The notes below the pieces were generated by a model. The model ran no database searches. It saw only the letters and a list, made by a program, of their open reading frames with translations, and was not told where the DNA came from. Below, one piece after another: positions 1 to 6,138 of a DNA stretch of 8,746 nt. Every line of letters begins with the position of its first letter. The stretch's first letter is position 1. Source of the stretch: Bacteroides sp. (GTDB lineage Bacteria > Bacteroidota > Bacteroidia > Bacteroidales > SM23-62); assembly GCA_030589965.1 (NCBI GenBank), contig JAUUZM010000112.1, forward strand, positions 1-8,746, read 5' to 3'. Made by a program: the position numbers and the translations under genes.

Positions 1-11
1 ACCGGTTATAT

Positions 12-2378
12 CTAATAGTCTTTTGAAATAAAGAAAAAGGTTCCGTCCTCGTCTTCCAGTCCATCGATCCTTCCGAACTTAGGTTTTTGCTGATTGCTCT
101 TTGCGACTGCGCTGGTTACCTTGTTGACGATGGCTTCAATGGGGATACAGGTATTGGGGGAATTTGCAAGGGAATTTGCAAAGGTCCGGGTGAACTGGGA
201 ATTATCCACTGCCAGCTCATATCCTGCCGATGCAAATACCTGGGATGATTTGAACTTGGTGGCCTGCCAGTCATCACAGCTTCTTTCCTGGGGAGTGGAT
301 CTCATGGCCTGGTAGAAACTGGGACCGGATTCGCAGGCGTCGGTGATAACCAGGGTATGGGTCACATATTTTGAATAGGATATCAGGGATGCCTTCAATG
401 CGTTGATATCGAAAAAAGTAAACTCGTCATCCCTCCTTGAATCCGTAGGGATCCAGTACCCTCTGTCATTTATAAACTTGCCATGACCGGCATACCAGAT
501 CAGTATGGAATTAACCCGGTTACTCCGAACAAGATCCCTCAACTCAATAGAGAAAAATCGTTCCATATCGTCCTTGCTCATATCCTTTTTGTGGATGACG
601 TTGTGGATCTGGTATTTTGCCAGGGCTGCACGCATCAGGGTGACGTCTTTAGATGGACCGTCGAGGCTGGCAAAGGTTTCATAATTGGAGTTCTCAATAA
701 ATACTGCCCATGTCTTTCCCATGGGATTATTATCAGATATAAGGGCAGCCTCCTTGTTCATTTTAAATACTGCTTCGGTCTTGTTACCGAAAACATCCAC
801 AGCCGTAACAATGATCCTGGTCTGGTTCATGACATTAAGGTTCGCCGTAAAACCAGGATTTATTTCTCCCGGGATATAACTTGCCAGCACCCCGTTGATC
901 ATAATCGTTTCGATAAGGCTTTCGTCCTCAATCCTGCCCTCAACATAAATATTCGGATCATCCGAATCAAGGTAAATGATATTATTTTCTGATGCATAAG
1001 GAGCGATAATGGTGATCAGGGGAGGCAGCACTTCGGTAAGGTTAATGGTATACCGGGTGCTGATGGTATTATCATAAATATCTGTTACCTCGATCAGAAT
1101 GTCTTCTTTGTTTTCAATATCCAGGGCTGCCAGGAATTCCCAGCCTTCTTCTCCTTCTGTGGGTTGGACCGCAAGTCCATCTACCTTTAGTTCCTTGATG
1201 GATGATTCATCAAGGAGTTTCCCCTTGATGATGACATTCCTGGAATCTTTCGGGAACTGCATTACCTGGGGATCCCTGGGGACGGGTTCCATAATCACAA
1301 TCTGGGGTTTGTTTGCTTCCCGGTATAATTCAAACAGCCTGGCATTAGACTCCTTCAACAGGATCTGAGCCTGCACATCGTATTCCGATAATCCAACAAG
1401 TGCCTCGTAATCGCTAATGGCATCCTTGTAATTGGCAACCTGCTCATTCGACCAAGCCCTCTTATAGAGAGCATCGGCATTTTCCGGCTCAAGCAGGAGA
1501 ACTTTGGTAAAATCGTTTATCGCGTTATTGTGCTGTGTAAACTCCTGGTAATAAATCCCTCGGATATAATACATTTCGGGATCCTCGGGACTTAAAATAA
1601 TGACCTTGGAAATATCATCAATGGCCTTTGGATAGTCCAGTTTTTTCACATAAGCCTTACTCCTAATCACATACCCTTGGGTATTATCAGGATCAGCCTG
1701 TATGGCAGCGTTGATGTTCTGCAGGGCGAAATCTGTTTTGCTGAGCCGGATGCGAATATCTGCCAGGGCCCTCAAAGCTTCGGCATTTCTCCGGTCCTTC
1801 GTTACAGCATTGGCATAATCCGATTCCGCGGATTCCAGGTTGCCCATCTTTTCGTTTACAATACCATGGTAGTAGTAATTCTGGGTAGTTTCTTTTAATG
1901 TCAATGCCACGTCAATTGACTTCAGGGCATCTTCATATTTTTCCTCTGCCAGGTACACCTTTGTTTCGACCAGGTAAGGTTCCACAAAATTTCTTTTGAG
2001 TGCTATGGCCCTATCAAGTCTTTCGATGGACTTATCATATTCTCCCAGTTCGTAATATAATCTTCCGGCATTATAGAAAACCTCAGGCTTTTTATCGAGG
2101 AAGGTTCCCGCCCGGTCAAAATCTGCAGCAGCATCAGCTAACATCCCCAGGTGCTCATAGGCATCGGCCCTGGCCAGGTATGCTTTATCCATATCAGGCT
2201 CAAGATCAACGGCTTTACTAAGTTGATCCACGGCATCTTGATAATTGCCGGCCATTATAAAATCCTCCCCGGCTTTATAATGCTTTTTTGCATTCTGAGC
2301 GGTGGCAGTAAAGGATCCGAGTAAAAATACGCTCAGAAATATCAGGCTAAGGGTTTTCATATCAACACTTTTAATCAT
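12..2378 (-). CDS. Exported TPR-repeat protein with C-terminal caspase-like (peptidase C14) domain
   Basis: A 788-aa protein. Residues 7-28 form a signal peptide (MKTL start, hydrophobic core, TATAQ end), so it should act in the periplasm or outside the cell. Residues 30-334 are nine tandem TPR units of about 34 aa, a protein-binding scaffold. Residues ~360-448 and ~453-540 look like two beta-sandwich (Ig/cadherin-like) segments, each with a 'G.. .DES.I' motif followed by 'V.D..(D/G)N'. Residues ~555-775 are a caspase-like fold: His632 in YAGHG and Cys682 in DACESG form the expected catalytic dyad, so an active cysteine peptidase is plausible; substrate and partners are unknown. Start choice: the ATG at 2378 has A at -3 and -6 (a context favoured in this phylum), while the ATG at 2360 gives a more standard signal peptide but lacks those bases. 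It lies downstream of ribD on the same strand, with no evident functional link. The stop is TAG at 12-14, so the protein is complete. Family assignment is firm, biological role unknown. Confidence 0.92.
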   Translation of the reverse strand: MIKSVDMKTLSLIFLSVFLLGSFTATAQNAKKHYKAGEDFIMAGNYQDAVDQLSKAVDLEPDMDKAYLARADAYEHLGMLADAAADFDRAGTFLDKKPEVFYNAGRLYYELGEYDKSIERLDRAIALKRNFVEPYLVETKVYLAEEKYEDALKSIDVALTLKETTQNYYYHGIVNEKMGNLESAESDYANAVTKDRRNAEALRALADIRIRLSKTDFALQNINAAIQADPDNTQGYVIRSKAYVKKLDYPKAIDDISKVIILSPEDPEMYYIRGIYYQEFTQHNNAINDFTKVLLLEPENADALYKRAWSNEQVANYKDAISDYEALVGLSEYDVQAQILLKESNARLFELYREANKPQIVIMEPVPRDPQVMQFPKDSRNVIIKGKLLDESSIKELKVDGLAVQPTEGEEGWEFLAALDIENKEDILIEVTDIYDNTISTRYTINLTEVLPPLITIIAPYASENNIIYLDSDDPNIYVEGRIEDESLIETIMINGVLASYIPGEINPGFTANLNVMNQTRIIVTAVDVFGNKTEAVFKMNKEAALISDNNPMGKTWAVFIENSNYETFASLDGPSKDVTLMRAALAKYQIHNVIHKKDMSKDDMERFFSIELRDLVRSNRVNSILIWYAGHGKFINDRGYWIPTDSRRDDEFTFFDINALKASLISYSKYVTHTLVITDACESGPSFYQAMRSTPQERSCDDWQATKFKSSQVFASAGYELAVDNSQFTRTFANSLANSPNTCIPIEAIVNKVTSAVAKSNQQKPKFGRIDGLEDEDGTFFFISKDY

Positions 2379-2408
2379 TATGTTTCAGATAATCAGGCAA
2401 ATCCACTA

Positions 2409-2416
2409 CAAATATA
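2409..2416 (-). promoter_or_regulatory. Candidate Bacteroidota -7 promoter box for the TPR-caspase gene
   Basis: On the minus strand this reads TATATTTG, an exact match to the TAnnTTTG -7 consensus of the phylum's primary sigma factor. It lies 30 bp upstream of the ATG at 2378, inside the 127-bp gap after ribD, giving a leader of about 20-25 nt. A possible -33 TTG lies about 24 nt further upstream, which is longer than usual, so the match rests mainly on the -7 box. Confidence 0.4.
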
Positions 2417-2505
2417 GTGAATTCAGAGATACATTCAGAACAAGATTATGGCTATCCTGTTAATGTCCACAATAATAGGACCAAAAAATCACCTGTTTTG
2501 TTGCA

Positions 2506-3579
2506 TCAGAAATTGCGAAAAATTTCAAGCCGGTCGGGACCTTCAGACAAAGTTTCAGAAGGTTCACCAGGGATTTCCGGGGAAGGAACCCCTGAACCGA
2601 AGGAAACATCTCCTGTAAAAACCCTGGCTTCATCCCATAAACCCGACTCTATACAGGAATTCAGCAGGGCAGCGCCACCCTCTATCATGATGGACTGGAT
2701 CTCAAGTTTATACAGGTGCTTCAGTATCAAAGGAAGGTAATCTTTCTCGTCCGGCAGCAACACATACTCCAGGTTTTTGCGGTTTTTCACCCCGGCAGAA
2801 TTATATGCATCAGAAGAGGTAAAAACCAGGGTATCAGTCTTACCATTAAACAATTTGAGTGGCTCGGGCAAGATCCCCTTTCGGTCAATCACCAGGCGCA
2901 AGGGATTTTTTCCCTGCCAGTCCCTCACCGTCAACTCCGGATCATCCACCAGGGCCGTGTGTGTGCCGACCAGTATGGACTGGACCTCAGACCTCCATTT
3001 ATGCACCAGCTGCCGGGCATGCTTGCCGGTAATCCAGTTCACTCCTCTCTCCTCAAGTCCTCCCCGATCCTCAATTCCCCCTCGTTCCCTGTCAATAAAT
3101 CCATCTTTTGTCCGGGCCCATTTCAGTAGTATCCAGGGCCTTTTTTTCTTATGATAGGTAAAAAAACGCTTATTCAGGTTCAGACACTCCTTTTCCAGAA
3201 TCCCGCTTTGAACTGTACAGCTGTTCTCTTCCAATTGTCTTACTCCGTTACCTGCGATTAGCGGATTTGGGTCCATACTTCCTATAACAATATTCCTTAT
3301 GCCCTTTTCAATGATCAACCATGAACAAGGAGGGGTTTTCCCGAAATGAGAGCAGGGTTCAAGGTTTACGTAAAGAGTTGAATCTTCCAGGAGTTCCGTT
3401 TCCTTCACAGAAGCAATGGCATTCACTTCGGCATGTGCCTGGCCATACTCCTGGTGATATCCTTCACCGATGATTCTGTCTTCATGCACGATCACACAAC
3501 CCACCATGGGATTGGGTGCAGTGACCCCGACCCCTTTTCGGGCCAATTCAATGCATCGTGCCATGTACAATTCATCCAT
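2506..3579 (-). CDS. ribD: Bifunctional riboflavin biosynthesis protein RibD (deaminase/reductase)
   Basis: Catalyses two consecutive cytosolic steps of riboflavin synthesis: deamination of the diaminohydroxyphosphoribosylaminopyrimidine made from GTP, then NADPH-dependent reduction of the ribosyl side chain. The 357-aa length is normal for the fused enzyme. The N-terminal zinc deaminase domain (residues 1-~145) carries HAE (His49, catalytic Glu51) and PCSHFGKTPPC (Cys76, Cys85), the full zinc-binding set. The reductase domain (~147-357) shows KWARTKDGFID, WITG, HKWRSE, the ILVG-T-TAL-DDP segment and IMIEGGA, all typical. Residues ~164-180 are a Gly/Glu/Arg-rich stretch with a degenerate repeat (IEDRGG, LEERG) at a loop that varies between species. 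The stop is TGA. The gene is divergent from prmC, with 18 bp between the two start codons, and no SD precedes the ATG. Other riboflavin genes are not in the window. Confidence 0.96.
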   Translation of the reverse strand: MDELYMARCIELARKGVGVTAPNPMVGCVIVHEDRIIGEGYHQEYGQAHAEVNAIASVKETELLEDSTLYVNLEPCSHFGKTPPCSWLIIEKGIRNIVIGSMDPNPLIAGNGVRQLEENSCTVQSGILEKECLNLNKRFFTYHKKKRPWILLKWARTKDGFIDRERGGIEDRGGLEERGVNWITGKHARQLVHKWRSEVQSILVGTHTALVDDPELTVRDWQGKNPLRLVIDRKGILPEPLKLFNGKTDTLVFTSSDAYNSAGVKNRKNLEYVLLPDEKDYLPLILKHLYKLEIQSIMIEGGAALLNSCIESGLWDEARVFTGDVSFGSGVPSPEIPGEPSETLSEGPDRLEIFRNF

Positions 3580-3597
3580 TTTGTGTAAGTTTACTAT

Positions 3598-4461
3598 ATG
3601 TCCAATCTCAGAACTATACAGTCTATACGCGAAAGTATTAAAAAAGAACTCGCTGGACTATACCCTGAGCGGGAAATTGAAGCCATCAGCGGAGTTATTT
3701 GCCTCTACCGCCTTGATCTTAAGCGACATGAGATAGGCTTAAGAAAACATGAGATTTTGATGCCGCCGGACCGGGAATGGTTCATTCAGGCCATCAGCAA
3801 ACTCAAACAACAGATTCCCGTCCAGCATATCACCGGGGAAACATTCTTTTATGATCTCAGACTCAATGTATCACCCGCCGCCCTTATTCCCAGGCCGGAA
3901 ACCGAAGAATTGGTAAAATGGATACTTGACGATGAGCCCGGGCATGGGACAAGAATATGGGATATCGGGTGCGGGACCGGCTGCATCGCCCTGGCCCTGG
4001 CTGCCAATCTTCCCTCCCCTAAAATCTTTGCCAGTGACCTGGAAGACGGGGCACTTGCTTTGGCCTGGGAGAACGCCAGGAATCTGAGGCTGGAAGTGGA
4101 ATTCCTGAAACATGATATTCTGAATGAACCCCCTCCACTCGCCGTTTCCAACCTTGATATCATCGTCAGTAATCCACCCTATATACCAATGAGGGAAAAG
4201 GAAGCATTGGATTCGAATGTCAGGGATCATGACCCGGCAGAAGCTTTGTTCGTTCCGGATGATGACCCTCTTCTCTATTACAGGCATATCGCAAAATGCG
4301 ATATGCGAAATTTTGAAAAAGGGGGAAAGCTTTACCTGGAAATCCACGCAAACTTCGCCGAACCTATCCTCCAGCTCCTGGAAGACCAGGGCTATACAGA
4401 TATCATCATCAAAAAAGACATTCACGGAAAAGACCGGATGGTCAGGGCCCAAAAACCATAA
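3598..4461 (+). CDS. prmC: Release factor glutamine methyltransferase PrmC (HemK)
   Basis: An S-adenosylmethionine-dependent cytosolic enzyme that N5-methylates the glutamine of the GGQ motif in release factors RF1 and RF2, which speeds peptide release. The 287-aa protein has the usual layout: a helical N-terminal domain (~1-85) that recognises the release factor, the PRPETEELV segment (98-106), the SAM-binding glycine motif DIGCGTGCIALALA (122-135), an acidic residue at the end of the next strand (SDLED, ~146-150), and the catalytic NPPY (192-195) followed by IP, the signature of Gln/Asn N5-methylation. One of its substrates, RF2 (prfB), is encoded two genes downstream. The gene is divergent from ribD. 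A perfect 10-bp inverted repeat lies inside the coding region (4284-4306). The stop is TAA; no SD is visible before the ATG. Confidence 0.96.
   Translation: MSNLRTIQSIRESIKKELAGLYPEREIEAISGVICLYRLDLKRHEIGLRKHEILMPPDREWFIQAISKLKQQIPVQHITGETFFYDLRLNVSPAALIPRPETEELVKWILDDEPGHGTRIWDIGCGTGCIALALAANLPSPKIFASDLEDGALALAWENARNLRLEVEFLKHDILNEPPPLAVSNLDIIVSNPPYIPMREKEALDSNVRDHDPAEALFVPDDDPLLYYRHIAKCDMRNFEKGGKLYLEIHANFAEPILQLLEDQGYTDIIIKKDIHGKDRMVRAQKP
4284..4306 (+). repeat. Perfect 10-bp inverted repeat (hairpin) inside prmC
   Basis: Arms GCATATCGCA (4284-4293) and TGCGATATGC (4297-4306) are exact reverse complements around an AAA loop. The segment is translated at a position where PrmC normally has a helix, and the protein length there is not altered. 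A short TTTT run follows at 4311-4314, separated from the stem by GAAA, so it is not a clean intrinsic terminator. Function unknown. Confidence 0.7.
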
Positions 4462-4506
4462 GCCGAAACAAACGCCGAAACAGTAACCCACACAAACGCC
4501 GGAATG
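4462..4506 (+). repeat. Degenerate 12-nt-period repeat between prmC and recX
   Basis: Directly after the prmC stop the spacer reads as GCCGAAACAAAC, GCCGAAACAGTA, ACCCACACAAAC, GCCGGA: about 3.5 degenerate copies of a 12-nt unit. Exact 10-nt copies of ACAAACGCCG sit at 4468-4477 and 4492-4501. The last partial unit abuts the recX ATG. The spacer contains no stop in the frame shared by prmC and recX. It may be a replication-slippage product; no function is evident. Confidence 0.5.
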
Positions 4507-4956
4507 AAATTCGATGAAGCACTGTCATATGGGATGGACCTTTGCAGCAGACAGGAAAGATGCAGGAGCGAGGTTGCTGAAAAACTCGGAGCCAGAAAAA
4601 TTTCCCCCGAGAACATCGAGAAGATCCTCGATTCACTGCAAAAGGAAAAATTTATCGACGAAAACCGGTATGCGAACGCGTTTACGAGCGACAAGCTGAA
4701 GTTTAATAAATGGGGTAAAATGAAGATCCGCATGATGCTTGTCCGTAAGCAAATCCCCGAAAGGGAAATAGAAAATGCCTTCAGCCAGATCGACGAAGAG
4801 TTTTACCGGCAAATCCTCCGGGAAGAACTGAGCAAAAAACGCAGAACGATTAAGGGAAGCAATACCTTTGAGATCCGCGGGAAACTGTTCCGTTTCGCCA
4901 CACAGCGTGGATTTGAACCCGGGTATATTCACAGCCTTCTCGATGAGGTCATTTAA
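4504..4956 (+). CDS. recX: RecX family regulatory protein
   Basis: RecX proteins bind RecA filaments and modulate (usually inhibit) strand exchange and the SOS response. The 150-aa protein is of family length and consists of three helical repeat units (~7-45, ~49-95, ~96-150). The diagnostic second repeat is clear: KEKFIDENRYANAF (48-60) followed by DKLKFNKWGKMKIRMML (63-79), the usual F-(I/L)-(D/N)-(D/E)-x-R-(Y/F)-A and G-x-x-(R/K)-(I/L) pattern. The protein is basic in repeats 2 and 3. recA is not adjacent. The gene lies 42 bp after prmC on the same strand and in the same reading frame, and is probably cotranscribed with it. The ATG at 4504 is the only ATG start that keeps the whole family N-terminus; GCCGGA precedes it, only a weak SD resemblance. 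Confidence 0.92.
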   Translation: MKFDEALSYGMDLCSRQERCRSEVAEKLGARKISPENIEKILDSLQKEKFIDENRYANAFTSDKLKFNKWGKMKIRMMLVRKQIPEREIENAFSQIDEEFYRQILREELSKKRRTIKGSNTFEIRGKLFRFATQRGFEPGYIHSLLDEVI

Positions 4957-4961
4957 TTTGC

Positions 4962-4969
4962 TATTTTTG
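4962..4969 (+). promoter_or_regulatory. Candidate Bacteroidota -7 promoter box upstream of prfB
   Basis: TATTTTTG fits TAnnTTTG exactly and lies 26 bp before the prfB ATG, in the 39-bp gap after recX. No convincing TTTG/TTG -33 element is present at the usual distance, so prfB may also be read through from prmC-recX. The box overlaps a small 5-bp inverted repeat (TTTTG/CAAAA, 4965-4977) that is too weak to be a terminator. Confidence 0.35.
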
Positions 4970-4995
4970 CTGCAAAACAAAGCTAATTCATAGAT

Positions 4996-6085
4996 ATGAT
5001 CACCACAGAACAAGTCAAAGGGCTGGTGAAGCGTGAGCAAGCGCTGAGGAGGCATCTTTGACGTTGACGGCAAGCTGGCACTGATACAGGAACAAGAAAA
5101 AATCACCCAGGCTCCCGATTTCTGGAACGACCCCAAGGGAGCGGAAATCAAACTCAGGGAAATTTCCCGGCTCAAATCATGGACCAAATCTTACGAGAAT
5201 GTAAGATCCAGCGTGGAAGACCTCTCCGTGCTAATCGAATTCATGAACGAAGGCGAAGCGGAAGAGGAGGAAGTAGACCAGCAATACGCAGCCGCAGTTT
5301 CTCTGATTGAGGAACTGGAATTAAGAAACATGCTTGGCAGCGAGGAAGACAGTTTTGGTGCGCTGCTAAAGATCAACCCGGGCGCCGGGGGAACCGAGAG
5401 CCAGGACTGGGCAGAGATGCTGATGCGAATGTATATCCGCTACGGGGAAAGAAATAAATACAAGGTCCGCGAGGTTGATTACCTGCCAGGAGACGATGCC
5501 GGTATAAAAACCGTAACCCTGGAATTTACCGGTGATTTTGCCTATGGTTACCTGAAAAGCGAGAACGGTGTGCACCGGCTCGTGAGACTTTCACCTTATG
5601 ATTCGGCTAACCGCCGGCATACCTCCTTCGCTTCAGTTTTTGTCTCACCCGTAGTGGATGAAACCATTGAAATCAATATCAACCCGGGAGACATCACCTG
5701 GGATACCTTCCGTGCAAGCGGGGCCGGGGGACAAAACGTAAATAAGGTGGAAACGGCTGTCAGACTAAGGCATGCTCCCTCCGGACTCGTTATTGAGAAC
5801 CAGGAAACCCGCTCACAGGGAAAAAATAAGGACAATGCCATGCGCATCCTGAAATCCCAATTGTATGAATTGGAACTCAGGGCACGTAAGGAAAAACAGG
5901 CAGTCATTGAAGGTGCAAAGCTGAAGATTGAATGGGGTTCCCAGATCCGTAATTATGTTCTGCATCCCTATAAAATGGTAAAGGACCTGAGAACCGAACA
6001 TGAAACAGGCAATGTAAACGATGTACTGGACGGCAACCTGACTCAATTCATAAAGGAATACCTGATGAAATTCGGGGGCTCTTAA
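4996..6085 (+). CDS. prfB: Peptide chain release factor RF2, expressed by programmed +1 frameshift
   Basis: RF2 terminates translation at UAA and UGA by entering the ribosomal A site and triggering peptide release. The gene is in two frames. The ATG at 4996 opens a 21-codon frame ending ...LRRHL and TGA (5059-5061); a +1 slip at CTT-T continues as GAC from 5060 in the frame that runs to TAA at 6083-6085. The joined protein is about 362 aa, matching the family's usual ~365. After the junction it reads DVDGKL, then APDFWNDP, a known RF2 N-terminal segment. Domain 3 carries GAGGQNVNK with catalytic GGQ at residues ~244-246 (5726-5734). The stop-codon recognition tripeptide is SPY (5591-5599) rather than the textbook SPF. 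GSQIRNYVLHPY and KDLRT near the C-terminus are also typical of RF2. A GTG-start reading at 5213 would lose the N-terminal domain and is not the real start. PrmC, which methylates this GGQ, is encoded upstream. No SD precedes the ATG. Confidence 0.96.
5047..5062 (+). promoter_or_regulatory. prfB programmed +1 frameshift signal (autoregulatory)
   Basis: Sequence AGGAGG CAT CTT TGA C: an SD-like hexamer fully complementary to a canonical 16S anti-SD, a 3-nt spacer, the slippery Leu codon CTT, then in-frame TGA followed by C. The layout and spacing match the E. coli site (AGGGGG TAT CTT TGA C). When RF2 is scarce the ribosome pauses at the poorly recognised UGA-C and slips from CUU to UUU; when RF2 is plentiful it terminates after 21 residues. 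This is a feedback loop well established for the family. Confidence 0.95.
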
Positions 6086-6138
6086 GTTCCTCACTAGAAG
6101 ATTTTATTGTAATTTTAGAAACATATAAATAAGATATT

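Noticed and set aside
2417..2740. Plus-strand ORF across the end of ribD and the gap.
   Set aside because: Most of it is antisense to the ribD 3' end; it has no recognisable domain and its composition is that of a shadow frame.
3871..4491. Antisense ORF of about 200 codons opposite prmC.
   Set aside because: It overlaps a strongly supported gene, has no recognisable domain, and is rich in Cys/Phe/Gly as expected from a shadow frame.
4965..4977. TTTTG-CTG-CAAAA as a terminator after recX.
   Set aside because: A 5-bp, mostly A-T stem with a 3-nt loop and no T run after it is too weak; it overlaps the candidate prfB -7 box instead.
4996..5061. prfB as a pseudogene because of the early in-frame TGA.
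   Set aside because: The stop sits exactly at the well-known RF2 frameshift signal (AGGAGG, CTT TGA C) and homology continues without loss in the +1 frame.
4633..5187. Antisense ORF across recX and the prfB start.
   Set aside because: No domain is recognisable, and it covers the recX coding region and the prfB frameshift region, which have firm assignments.
5213..6085. RF2 starting at the GTG at 5213.
   Set aside because: The RF2 N-terminal domain is encoded upstream in the same frame back to the frameshift at 5060, so GTG 5213 is an internal Val codon.
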